Below, in pieces: positions 18,253 to 26,190 of a stretch of 64,000 nt of DNA. Location: positions 1 to 64,000 of the forward strand of contig CAMDBX010000003.1 of NCBI GenBank assembly GCA_945889445.1, written 5' to 3'. Each line of letters begins with the position of its first letter. Within the stretch, counting starts at the first letter, position 1. The notes beneath the pieces were generated by a model. It was not told the origin of the DNA. It was given only the letters and a program-made list of their open reading frames with translations, and made no database searches. The stretch is from Rhizobium sp. Q54 (GTDB lineage Bacteria > Pseudomonadota > Alphaproteobacteria > Rhizobiales > Aestuariivirgaceae). Both the position numbers and the translations under genes were made by a program.

Positions 18253-19692
18253 TTAACCAAGGCCGGCTTCAGCCAGCTTCTTGTCCATTTCAGCAGCCAT
18301 GGCGTCGAGGCCTTCATCGACGTTGATTTCCTTGGCCACCATCTTCTGCAGGTTCTCGGCCCACAGCGTGGTGAGGTCGAAGAACAGCGGCTGGGCGGTG
18401 AAGTAGATCTTCGCACCCGGTGCCGAGACTTCATACTGGTTGAGGTAGCCCGGGTAGGACTTGTCGATGCGGGCGCGGAATTCCTCGTCCTTCCAGACGG
18501 AGGCGCGGACCGGGTTGACGAAGTCCATCTTGCGGGCGCCGAACAGGTCATGCTCGACGGAGGTCGCCCACTGCAGGAAGTACCAGGTGGCGTCCTTCTG
18601 GGTGCCGGCATTGTTCATGGCCAGCGACCAGATCCACACGTTGGGCGTGGGTGCAGCCGCTGCCGGGTTGGCCGCGAACGGCGCATAGCCCAGGTTGCCG
18701 GCTTCCTTGTTGTCGCCGCCGTTCATGAAGTAGCCGAGGATGTCGGCGTCGAAGATCATGGCGGAAGCGCCCGCACCGAGGTCGGTGCCGACCTGGTACC
18801 AGGTGTAGGTGGACCAGTTCTTCGGGCCCGAGTCCTGGATCATCTTGACCCAGTCCTTGTGGAAGGACTTGGAGCCCGCCGAGTTCATCGCCGCCTTCAG
18901 CTTGCCGTCGGCGACGTTGAAGTCCTTCTCGCCGAAGTTGGCATAGCCCGAGAGGAAGCCCGGGTGGATGGTCGCCCAGCTGCGCGAACCGCGGACGCCG
19001 ACGCCATATGGGCCACCGAGGTCCTTGGTGAGCTTCGCCGAGATTTCGATCATCTCGCCCATGTTCTTCGGGGGCTGCACGCCGACCTTGTCGAACATCT
19101 TCTTGTTGTAGGAGATGTTGTTGAGCTCGAAGCCCCACGGGATGCACCACTGCTTGGCATCCGCCGAACCGAGCTCGCCGCCCGGAACGCCGTTCCACGA
19201 GGTGGAAGCGCGAAGCCCCGGCAGCACGTCTTCCCAATTGTAGTTGGGATTGGTCTTGGCCGGGTCCTTGATGAACTCGTTGAGGTCGGTGATCCAGCCG
19301 GCCGGACCATAGGTCCAGGTCATGTAGGCGCCGGTCATGAAGGCATCATACTCGGTCGAGCCCGAGGACAGTGCTGCCGTCACCTTGTCGAAGTAGACGT
19401 CTTCCGGGAAGATGTCCCAGGAAATGTCCATGCCGGTCATGTCCTTGAAGGCCTGGATATTGGCGATCATGGCATCGGCATAGGGATGCTTGTTGAGCAG
19501 AAGCTTGAGCTTCGAGCCCTTGTACTTCATCCAGTCGAAATCGGCGGCCATGGCGCGGGTCTGCGCCTGGCCCAGGAACATGCCGGCTGCCGAGGCCGTA
19601 AGGCCCAGCTTGCCTGCACCATTGATCACTTCGCGGCGGCTGATCTTCTTCGCCACGAAGGCGTCGAAGAGGCCTTTTTCTTTCTCGAACAT
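18253..19692 (-). CDS. Carbohydrate ABC transporter periplasmic binding protein, Tat-exported
   Basis: The 479-residue binding protein of the MalE/UgpB class begins with a twin-arginine signal (ISRREVINGAGKLGLTASAA, RR at 19-20, cut near AMA-AD), so it is probably folded before export. The size matches GlpV-like polyol binders. ATG 19692 is chosen because GGAGG at 19700-19704 stands 7 bases before it; the ATG at 19698 is only one base from that site. It is the first transporter gene, 35 bases after the regulator gene. Confidence 0.9.
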   Translation of the reverse strand: MFEKEKGLFDAFVAKKISRREVINGAGKLGLTASAAGMFLGQAQTRAMAADFDWMKYKGSKLKLLLNKHPYADAMIANIQAFKDMTGMDISWDIFPEDVYFDKVTAALSSGSTEYDAFMTGAYMTWTYGPAGWITDLNEFIKDPAKTNPNYNWEDVLPGLRASTSWNGVPGGELGSADAKQWCIPWGFELNNISYNKKMFDKVGVQPPKNMGEMIEISAKLTKDLGGPYGVGVRGSRSWATIHPGFLSGYANFGEKDFNVADGKLKAAMNSAGSKSFHKDWVKMIQDSGPKNWSTYTWYQVGTDLGAGASAMIFDADILGYFMNGGDNKEAGNLGYAPFAANPAAAAPTPNVWIWSLAMNNAGTQKDATWYFLQWATSVEHDLFGARKMDFVNPVRASVWKDEEFRARIDKSYPGYLNQYEVSAPGAKIYFTAQPLFFDLTTLWAENLQKMVAKEINVDEGLDAMAAEMDKKLAEAGLG

Positions 19693-19727
19693 TCCCATTC
19701 CTCCGTTGGTTTGTGGGGTCTTCTTGG

Positions 19728-20738
19728 TTAGCCCGGTGCGGGTTTTCCGTTCTTCTTGCCGGGCTCACGTCCCGGTTTCAGCGAGACGAGGCGCTTTGCT
19801 GTCGCCTCGTCGGTGATCAGGCCAAAAAGCAGTCCGTGCGCGAGAATGGCGCGGATGGCCCGAGTTTTCGATGTGCCGCCGGCAACGGCGACGATCCTGT
19901 GGCTCTTGAGGTCCGAAAAGCGCGGCGCCATGGCGCGCGCCGAAACCGAATTCGGCAGGTGCTCGCCATGCTCGTTGAAGAAATGGCCGAGTATCTCGGC
20001 GCAGGCGCCGGTCTTCATCACCTCGTCGACGTCTTCCTCGTCCACCATGCCGGCGGTGGCGATGAAGCTCTTGCGGTCCACTTCGCCGATTCCGGCGATG
20101 TAGAGCTCGGCTTCCCTGGCCATGGCGATGACGTCGGAGACGCCATATTGCGCCTCCAGCACCTGCCGGTCCTTCTCCGTGTTGGCGAAGAACGGCACCG
20201 GCATCACATAGGCCTCCGCTGAGGTGCGCTCGGCCAGGCGGTGGATCACGTCGAAGGGGCTTGCCGCAAAGCGCCGCGTCAGGCCGCCGAGCAGCGAGAC
20301 GAACTTGGTGCCCTGCGCGGCAACGCTCGGCATGAGGTCCACCGCGGTGGCCAGCGTGCGGCCATGCCCCATGCCGATCATGCGATATTTGGCGGATTCG
20401 ATGAGGTTGCGCAGGTAGCGCGCCCCCGCGACTCCCAGCGTGCGCAGCGGCAGTGAGCCTTCGTCGATGTTGGGAACGACTTCGCAGAAGGCGAGGCCAA
20501 AATCGGCCTTCAGCTTCTCTTCCAGAGCGATGCAGCCGGAGATCGGCCCCTCGACGAAAACGCGGATCAGCCCGTCGGCGCGGGCCTTGGCGATGAGGCG
20601 GTGGGCCTTGGTGCTCTGCACGCCGAGAAGCTCGGCCACTTCACCTTGCGTCTTGCCGCCAGCGAAATGCAGCCACGCGGCGCGGGCCGCGAGTGCGGCC
20701 TCCTCGTCCACGTGAGGGGCTAGCTGGTGCAGCGTCAA
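19728..20738 (-). CDS. eryD: SorC/DeoR-type sugar-binding transcriptional regulator, EryD-like
   Basis: The 336-residue regulator has an N-terminal helix-turn-helix (about 28-58; TQGEVAELLGVQSTKAHRLI) and a large SorC-type sugar-phosphate-binding domain. EryD represses the Brucella ery operon and is relieved by erythritol or a product of it. Here it is the first gene of the minus-strand operon and faces eryC across a 112-base region containing a promoter and a paired operator, so it most likely autoregulates and controls both directions. Proteins of this family act as tetramers. Confidence 0.86.
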   Translation of the reverse strand: MTLHQLAPHVDEEAALAARAAWLHFAGGKTQGEVAELLGVQSTKAHRLIAKARADGLIRVFVEGPISGCIALEEKLKADFGLAFCEVVPNIDEGSLPLRTLGVAGARYLRNLIESAKYRMIGMGHGRTLATAVDLMPSVAAQGTKFVSLLGGLTRRFAASPFDVIHRLAERTSAEAYVMPVPFFANTEKDRQVLEAQYGVSDVIAMAREAELYIAGIGEVDRKSFIATAGMVDEEDVDEVMKTGACAEILGHFFNEHGEHLPNSVSARAMAPRFSDLKSHRIVAVAGGTSKTRAIRAILAHGLLFGLITDEATAKRLVSLKPGREPGKKNGKPAPG

Positions 20739-20775
20739 CGTCTTCCCATTTGGACTATGAAAATTTTTTCTTGAG

Positions 20776-20826
20776 GTGCAATATTTTTCAGATAAGCTTC
20801 GGCGTCAACAGAATTCGATATTGCAC
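20776..20826. promoter_or_regulatory. Paired operator half-sites between eryD and eryC
   Basis: GTGCAATAT (20776-20784) and ATATTGCAC (20818-20826) are perfect 9-base inverted copies separated by 33 bases, so their centres are 42 bases apart, four helical turns. One arm overlaps the predicted -10 of eryD and the other sits 25 bases before the eryC start. This is the arrangement expected for a tetrameric repressor such as EryD bridging two sites; binding is inferred. Confidence 0.65.
20780..20808 (-). promoter_or_regulatory. Predicted sigma-70 type promoter of the eryD-transporter-eryA-eryB operon
   Basis: Read on the minus strand, TTGACG (20808-20803) and AATATT (20785-20780) are separated by 17 bases. 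The -10 overlaps the left operator arm, so a bound repressor would block polymerase. Transcription would begin near 20773, about 35 bases before the eryD ATG. Confidence 0.55.
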
Positions 20827-20850
20827 TGCACTCACCGCAGGCTCCGGAAC

Positions 20851-21771
20851 ATGGGATTCACGCTCTCCGTCAACACCAACCCCTTCGTGAACCGCTTCGC
20901 GGAACCCGAGGACCTGATTGCAACCTTGAGCGACGAGGTGGGCATCGGCCACATCCAGCTGGTGCACGAGTTCATCAACCCGTCCTGGAAGGCAGCCACC
21001 ATCAAGCGCCTGACCGACCGCATGGCGCGCGCCTGTGTGGCCAAGCGGGCGAAGATCACCTCGATCATGACAGGCCCCTATGGGCGGTTGAATCATTTCG
21101 CCCATCCTGATGCCGAGGTCCGGCAATATTATGTCGACTGGTTCAAGGGCATGGCGGATATCGCGGGCGACCTCGGCGCCCCGGCCATCGGCACACAGTT
21201 CGGCATCTTCACCTTCAAGGACTACGACGACGCCGCGCGCCGCGACGAGCTGATGAAGATCGCGCTCAACTGCTGGCGCGACGTTGCCGAACACGCCAGG
21301 GCGCGCGGCCTCACCTGGCTGTTCTGGGAGCCCATGTCGGTTGGCCGCGAGCTCGGCCACACGCTGAAGGACACGCAAGCCCTGCAGGACTGGATCGATG
21401 CGGCCCATCTTCCGATTCCCCTCAAGCCCATGGTGGACATCGATCACGGAGATGTGACCTCGCCCAACCCGGCGGACGTCGATCCCTTTGCCTGGGCGAA
21501 GGACTTCGCCACCCAATCGCCCATCATCCACATCAAGCAGTCCACCATGAACAAGGGCGGCCACTGGCCCTTCACCGCGCAATACAACGAGAATGGCCGG
21601 ATCACGCCGGAAGCGCTGATTGCGGCGGTCAGGGCTGGTGGTGGCACTGACAACGAACTCTGCCTCGAACTCGCTTTCCGCGAGCGTGAGCCCACCGACC
21701 GCAGCGTGGTTGCGGCCATCAGGGACTCCGTGGCCTATTGGGCGCCCTTTGCGAAGACGGGATACAACTGA
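20851..21771 (+). CDS. eryC: EryC-type tetrulose-phosphate isomerase/epimerase (xylose-isomerase-like TIM barrel)
   Basis: The 306-residue protein belongs to the sugar-phosphate isomerase/epimerase barrel family. Characteristic segments are the N-terminal NTNPFVNRFAEPEDLI, the QLVHEFINPSW strand, VDIDHGDVTSPNP with likely metal-ligand Asp/His, and HIKQSTMNKGGH. This matches EryC, which acts on L-3-tetrulose 4-phosphate in the erythritol route. ATG 20851 is chosen; the frame is open to 20776 but that would run through the operator. It overlaps the next gene by one base (TGATG). Confidence 0.88.
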   Translation: MGFTLSVNTNPFVNRFAEPEDLIATLSDEVGIGHIQLVHEFINPSWKAATIKRLTDRMARACVAKRAKITSIMTGPYGRLNHFAHPDAEVRQYYVDWFKGMADIAGDLGAPAIGTQFGIFTFKDYDDAARRDELMKIALNCWRDVAEHARARGLTWLFWEPMSVGRELGHTLKDTQALQDWIDAAHLPIPLKPMVDIDHGDVTSPNPADVDPFAWAKDFATQSPIIHIKQSTMNKGGHWPFTAQYNENGRITPEALIAAVRAGGGTDNELCLELAFREREPTDRSVVAAIRDSVAYWAPFAKTGYN

Positions 21772-22541
21772 TGAAGACGCCGTGGATCGGCACCAGCTGG
21801 AAGATGAACAAGACGCGAGCAGAGGCCCGCGTCTTCGCCGAGGCGCTGAAGGCTTGCGCCTTCGCGAACACCACGCAGGCGCAGCCCTTCGTCATCCCGC
21901 CCTTTCCCTATGTCGCAGAAGTGGCCGACATCCTCTCTGGCACCCGCGTCAAGGTCGGCGCGCAGAACATGCACTGGGCCGATCAGGGCGCATGGACGGG
22001 CGAAGTGTCACCCCTGATGGTCAAGGACTGTGGTGCAAGCCTGGTCGAGCTCGGCCACAGCGAGCGACGCACCCATTTCGGCGAGACGGATGAGGCGGTC
22101 GCGCAGAAGGTGGCCGCCGCCGTCAGGCATGGCCTCATCGCGCTCGTCTGCATCGGCGACACCCGCAGTGAATATGAAGCAGGCGCCACCGCGGACGTGC
22201 TGGCAAAGCAGACGCGCTATGCCTTGCGCGATGTCGGCAAGCAGGCGCCGGGCAAGGTCCTCATCGCCTATGAGCCGGTGTGGTCGATCGGCGAGGGTGG
22301 CATTCCGGCCGACCCCGATTTCGCCAACGCCCAGCATGCGAGGCTGAAGGCGCTGACGGCAGAGATCACCGGTCAGCCGCTGCCCATCCTCTATGGCGGC
22401 AGCGTCAACCCGCAGAACTGTTGCGATCTTGCAGCCATGTCGGATATTGACGGGCTCTTCATCGGAAGGTCCGCCTGGGACCCCGCCGGATACATCGGCA
22501 TCATCGACGCCGTCACAAAGAGATTGGGAGAGAAGCCATGA
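21771..22541 (+). CDS. eryH: Triosephosphate-isomerase-like tetrose-phosphate isomerase (EryH/TpiA2)
   Basis: The 256-residue TIM barrel retains the catalytic Lys (WKMNK), His (ELGHSERR) and Glu (AYEPVWSIG). Loop 6, which in true TIM reads close to IGTGKTA, is replaced by [14 protein letters not shown], a departure shared with EryH-type isomerases acting on tetrose phosphates. It lies between eryC (1-base overlap) and rpiB-like eryI (4-base overlap), so it is almost certainly the erythritol-pathway isomerase and not the housekeeping glycolytic enzyme. Confidence 0.87.
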   Translation: MKTPWIGTSWKMNKTRAEARVFAEALKACAFANTTQAQPFVIPPFPYVAEVADILSGTRVKVGAQNMHWADQGAWTGEVSPLMVKDCGASLVELGHSERRTHFGETDEAVAQKVAAAVRHGLIALVCIGDTRSEYEAGATADVLAKQTRYALRDVGKQAPGKVLIAYEPVWSIGEGGIPADPDFANAQHARLKALTAEITGQPLPILYGGSVNPQNCCDLAAMSDIDGLFIGRSAWDPAGYIGIIDAVTKRLGEKP

Positions 22542-22978
22542 AGATCGCCGTGGGCGCCGACAGCGCCGGAAAGCCCCTCCTCGACGTCATCGAGGCGCAC
22601 CTGAAGTCGAAGCCCGAACACCAGGTTACCAACCTCAGCCAGTCCGGCTACTATGCCGATCTCTCCGCCAACCTCGCCCACAAGGTGAAGGACGGCGACT
22701 TCGAGCGCGGAATTCTCATCTGTGGCACCGGCATCGGCGTCTGCATCTCGGCCAACAAGGTGCCGGGCATCCGTGCGGCGCTCACGCATGACACCTATTC
22801 GGCCGAGCGCGCCGCCAAGTCCAACAACGCGCAAATCATCACCATGGGTGCCCGCGTCATCGGGCCTGAGCTCGCCAAGGCCATCGTGGATACATGGCTT
22901 GCCTCCGAGTTCGACCCCAAGGGCTCGTCTGCGGCGAACGTCGAAGCGATCAACAAGCTGGATGGCAGCTGCTCATAA
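22538..22978 (+). CDS. eryI: RpiB-like D-erythrose-4-phosphate isomerase (EryI)
   Basis: The 146-residue RpiB-fold protein shows the phosphate-binding [13 protein letters not shown] with active-site Cys, and [15 protein letters not shown]. The usual D-H-A-G near the N-terminus of ribose-5-phosphate isomerase B is D-S-A-G (GADSAGKPL), as in EryI. In Brucella this enzyme makes D-erythrose 4-phosphate, feeding the pentose phosphate pathway. It ends the eryC-eryH-eryI operon with a 4-base overlap to eryH. Confidence 0.88.
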   Translation: MKIAVGADSAGKPLLDVIEAHLKSKPEHQVTNLSQSGYYADLSANLAHKVKDGDFERGILICGTGIGVCISANKVPGIRAALTHDTYSAERAAKSNNAQIITMGARVIGPELAKAIVDTWLASEFDPKGSSAANVEAINKLDGSCS

Positions 22979-22980
22979 GT

Positions 22981-23141
22981 CGTCTTCTCCCGCAAGGCGG
23001 GAGAGGAGGGGGCCCCAACGCAGTTGGGGAAGGTGAGGGGACGTGAGCTCCGCACCAGGCGCAGCGCCTGACTTCCCCTCATCTCCCCGTTGCCTATCCA
23101 GCAACGGGTCACGTCTTCTCCCGCTGAAGCGGGAGAAGACG
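22981..23141. repeat. Intergenic palindromic repeat element between eryI and dhaK
   Basis: The space between two convergent genes is filled with nested inverted repeats: 22987-22993/22997-23003, 23013-23019/23023-23029, and a perfect 12-pair hairpin 23113-23124/23129-23140 with a TGAA loop. The outermost arms 22981-22993 and 23129-23141 are also complementary. This looks like a dispersed repeat of the kind common in Rhizobiales and could terminate both transcripts. Confidence 0.75.
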
Positions 23142-24146
23142 CTAGAGTGATGTAAATCCAAAGGACGAAGCCGGCATGTCCAGATAGTGCTTCAGCTCCG
23201 CATCAAGCTTCATCAGCGAGATCGAGAAGCCCGCCATCTGCTGGGATGTCAGCCAGGAGCCGACGAAGCTGCGGTGCACCGTGATGCCCTCCCGGTCAAG
23301 GATCTGACGCACCCGCCGGTTGGCGATCAGCAGTTCGAACATCGTCGTGGCGCCCAGGTTGTTGATGAGGAGCGCTACCTCGTCGCCTGAGTGATAGGGC
23401 AGGTCCTTCAAGATCGGCGCCATCATCTGGTCCACGATGTCGTCGGCGCTCGTCATCTTCTGCCGCTTCACGCCCTTTTCGCCATGCGCGCCCATGCCGA
23501 TCTCGATCTCGTCGTCACCAAGCTCGAAGGTGGCCTTGCCGGACTCGGGCAGCGATCCGGGAGAGAAGGCCACACCCATGGAGCGCGTGTTCGCCTCGGC
23601 CTTGGCCGCCACGCGCGCCACCTCGTCAAGGCTCGTCAGTTCCGCCGCGGCACCGCCTGCAATCTTGATCACGAACACGTCGCCGGCAATGCCGCGCCGC
23701 TCATCCGGACGGTCGGGGGCGCCCACCGCCACGTCATCGCGCACCCGGATGGTGCGGGTGTCGATCCCTTCGGCGGCCAGGAATTCCGCCGCCATGTCGA
23801 AGTTCATGTTGTCGCCGGAGTAGTTGCCATAGACGAAGACCACGCCCTTGCCGCGGTTGATGGCGCGTGCCGCCTCACAAACTGTCTGCGGCGAGGGCGA
23901 GGTGAAGACTTCACCCGCCGCCGCGCCATCCGCCAGGTTTCGGCCCATGAAGCCGCCGAAGATCGGCTCATGACCGCTCCCACCGCCAACCAGCAGCGCA
24001 ACCTTTCCCTGCGGAATGTCTTTGAGGAAGAAGGCGCCGTGGCCTTCCACCTTGCCCACGCGCCCGTCATAGCCAAGCACCAGTCCTTCCATCATCTCTT
24101 CGGTGGCGCGGCGCGGATCGTTCAGGATCTTCTTCGGCGTCTTCAT
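23142..24146 (-). CDS. dhaK: DhaK-domain protein (dihydroxyacetone/tetrulose kinase substrate-binding subunit)
   Basis: The 334-residue protein is a complete DhaK domain: LLVGGGSGHEPIFGGF forms the phosphate/substrate loop and the GMGAHGEKGV segment carries the His that covalently holds the ketone substrate. It lacks the ATP-binding DhaL domain, and no dhaL or dhaM is in the window, so the phosphate donor is unclear. Start ATG 24146 has GGGGAA five bases upstream. Related DhaK-type kinases phosphorylate erythrulose in other bacteria; the position beside ery genes makes that an attractive but unproven role. Confidence 0.82.
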   Translation of the reverse strand: MKTPKKILNDPRRATEEMMEGLVLGYDGRVGKVEGHGAFFLKDIPQGKVALLVGGGSGHEPIFGGFMGRNLADGAAAGEVFTSPSPQTVCEAARAINRGKGVVFVYGNYSGDNMNFDMAAEFLAAEGIDTRTIRVRDDVAVGAPDRPDERRGIAGDVFVIKIAGGAAAELTSLDEVARVAAKAEANTRSMGVAFSPGSLPESGKATFELGDDEIEIGMGAHGEKGVKRQKMTSADDIVDQMMAPILKDLPYHSGDEVALLINNLGATTMFELLIANRRVRQILDREGITVHRSFVGSWLTSQQMAGFSISLMKLDAELKHYLDMPASSFGFTSL

Positions 24147-24229
24147 GCGTATTCCCCGTATTTTCATGAGCCATAACATGCGCGGACTGCCACTTGAAGC
24201 CGCCACATGCCAAGCCCTATCCTCAACCC

Positions 24230-25375
24230 ATGATGCATGACGAGATCCGCGCCGCTGTCGCCAAGTTGTGTGAAGGCTACCCCGGCCCCTATTGGCGCGC
24301 GCTTGACCGCGAACGGGCCTACCCGTCCGACTTCGTGGCGGAACTCACGCGTTCGGGCTTTCTCGCGGCGCTCATCCCGCAGGCCTATGGCGGCTCGGGG
24401 CTGCCGCTCAGCGCCGCCGCGGCCATCCTCGAGGAAATCCAGGCGGCTGGCTGCAATGGCGCCAGTTGCCATGCCCAGATGTATGTCATGGGCACGCTGC
24501 TCCGCCACGGCAGCGAGGCGCAGAAGCAGCGCTACCTGCCGCGCATCGCCACGGGCGAACTGCGGCTTCAGGCCTTCGGCGTCACGGAACCCGACAGTGG
24601 CACCGACACCTCCTCCATCACCACCACCGCGCGGCGCGAGGGCAACCACTACGTCATCCGTGGCCGCAAGATATGGACGAGCCGGGCGGAACACTCCGAC
24701 CTGATGATCGTTCTCGCACGCACCTCGCCGATTGCTGAGGGCAAGAAGCGGACGAGCGGATTGTCGGTCTTCCTGCTCGACATGCATGAGGCCAAGCGCA
24801 ACGGCCTCACCATCGACCCGATCCGCACCATGATGAACCATGCCACCACCAGCATCGGCTTCGACGACGTGCCGGTGCCAGCCGAGAATCTCATCGGCAC
24901 CGAAGGCGAGGGCTTCCGCTACATTCTCTCCGGCATGAATGCCGAGCGCATCCTGATTGCCGCCGAATGCGTGGGTGATGCGCGCTGGTTCATCCAGCGC
25001 TCAACGGCCTATGCCAGGGAACGCATGGTCTTCGGGCGTCCCATCGGCCAGAATCAGGGCGTCCAGTTTCCCATTGCCCGCGCCTATGCCAACATGTGCG
25101 CCGCAAGCCTCATGGTGGCCGAGGCGCTGCGCCGCTTCGAGGCGGATGAGCCCTGCGGCCCCGAGGCCAACATGGCCAAGATGCTGGCGGCCGATGCCAG
25201 CTTCGAGGCGGCGAATGTCGCGATCCAGACGCATGGCGGCTTCGGCTTCGCCGAGGACTTCGACATCGAGCGCAAGTTTCGTGAAACGCGGCTCTACCAG
25301 GTGGCGCCAATCTCCACCAATCTCATCCTCTCTCACCTGGCCGAGCATGTCCTCGGCCTTCCGAGGTCCTACTGA
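24230..25375 (+). CDS. Acyl-CoA dehydrogenase
   Basis: The 381-residue flavoenzyme has the family layout of N-terminal helical domain, central barrel with AFGVTEPDSGTDTSSI and a C-terminal helical domain with THGGFGFAEDFDIERKFRETRLYQ. The C-terminal position that carries the catalytic Glu in medium-chain enzymes (YEGT) reads YQVAPIST, so the base must be elsewhere. The start may be ATG 24230 or 24233; no clear ribosome site is seen. It overlaps the MaoC-type gene by one base, indicating a shared pathway. Confidence 0.85.
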   Translation: MMHDEIRAAVAKLCEGYPGPYWRALDRERAYPSDFVAELTRSGFLAALIPQAYGGSGLPLSAAAAILEEIQAAGCNGASCHAQMYVMGTLLRHGSEAQKQRYLPRIATGELRLQAFGVTEPDSGTDTSSITTTARREGNHYVIRGRKIWTSRAEHSDLMIVLARTSPIAEGKKRTSGLSVFLLDMHEAKRNGLTIDPIRTMMNHATTSIGFDDVPVPAENLIGTEGEGFRYILSGMNAERILIAAECVGDARWFIQRSTAYARERMVFGRPIGQNQGVQFPIARAYANMCAASLMVAEALRRFEADEPCGPEANMAKMLAADASFEAANVAIQTHGGFGFAEDFDIERKFRETRLYQVAPISTNLILSHLAEHVLGLPRSY

Positions 25376-26190
25376 TGGAAAACTTCAAGGACTGGATCGG
25401 CCGCAGTGTCACGCGCATCGACACGTTGACGCAACGCCTGTTCGACAAGTATTCGGCCACCATGTCGCCCTTCCTGTTCGAGGCGGGCGAGCGGATTGCA
25501 CCTCCGGGCCTTCACTTTGGCCTCGCTCCGCCCACCCCGGAAACCGACGAGACAGGGCCCGACGGCGCTGAACTCAAGGGGGTGTTTCTTCCACCCATTC
25601 CCCAGCCACGCCGCATGTGGGCAGGAGGATCCATTGAAACCCTGCGCCCCCTGCGCCACGGGGCCCTGGTGATCCGCACCTCCACCATCGCCGACATTCA
25701 GCTGAAGCAGGGCAGCAACGGAAGCATGTTCTTCGTCGCGATCGCGCACGACATCGCCGATGGTGATGGAACGGCGATCCGCGAGCGACAGGACCTGGTG
25801 TTCACCAATCCTCCGGCCCAGGCTGCGGCACCCGCCGGCCCGGCCAAAAAGATCGTTGCTGAATGGCAGGTGGAGGCGACACCGCTGCTGCTGTTCCGCT
25901 TCTCGGCCTTCACCTTCAACGGCCATCGCATCCACTACGACCTTGGCCATGCCAGCGAGGAGGGTTATCCCGGCCTTCTGGTGCATGGTCCGCTGCAGGC
26001 CGCCCTGATGTTGAACCTGGCGGCAGACAAGCTGGGCTATGTGCCGCAGCGTTTTGACTACCGCTGCCTGGCGCCGCTCTATGGTGGTGCCAGCTTCGGC
26101 GTTGGGTGGGAAACCGGTGCGCTGCGCGTCATCCGCAGCGATGGCGTCATAACGGCGGAAGGCCAAGTTCACGCTCGAGGAACAGGCTGA
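25375..26190 (+). CDS. MaoC/HTD2-type acyl-CoA hydratase, mesaconyl-CoA hydratase-like
   Basis: The 271-residue protein contains a double hot-dog architecture; the C-terminal half carries the FNGHRIHYDLGHAS catalytic segment and LLVHGPLQAALM. This resembles Meh-type mesaconyl-C4-CoA hydratases and fungal-HTD2-like dehydratases. Coupling to the acyl-CoA dehydrogenase (1-base overlap) suggests successive dehydrogenation and hydration of a branched or dicarboxylic acyl-CoA. Its last 44 bases overlap the 3-prime end of the opposite-strand Nudix gene. Confidence 0.75.
   Translation: MENFKDWIGRSVTRIDTLTQRLFDKYSATMSPFLFEAGERIAPPGLHFGLAPPTPETDETGPDGAELKGVFLPPIPQPRRMWAGGSIETLRPLRHGALVIRTSTIADIQLKQGSNGSMFFVAIAHDIADGDGTAIRERQDLVFTNPPAQAAAPAGPAKKIVAEWQVEATPLLLFRFSAFTFNGHRIHYDLGHASEEGYPGLLVHGPLQAALMLNLAADKLGYVPQRFDYRCLAPLYGGASFGVGWETGALRVIRSDGVITAEGQVHARGTG

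Noticed and set aside
22981-23141. CRISPR-like repeats
   Set aside because: The repeats are inverted and not regularly spaced direct repeats; no cas genes are near.
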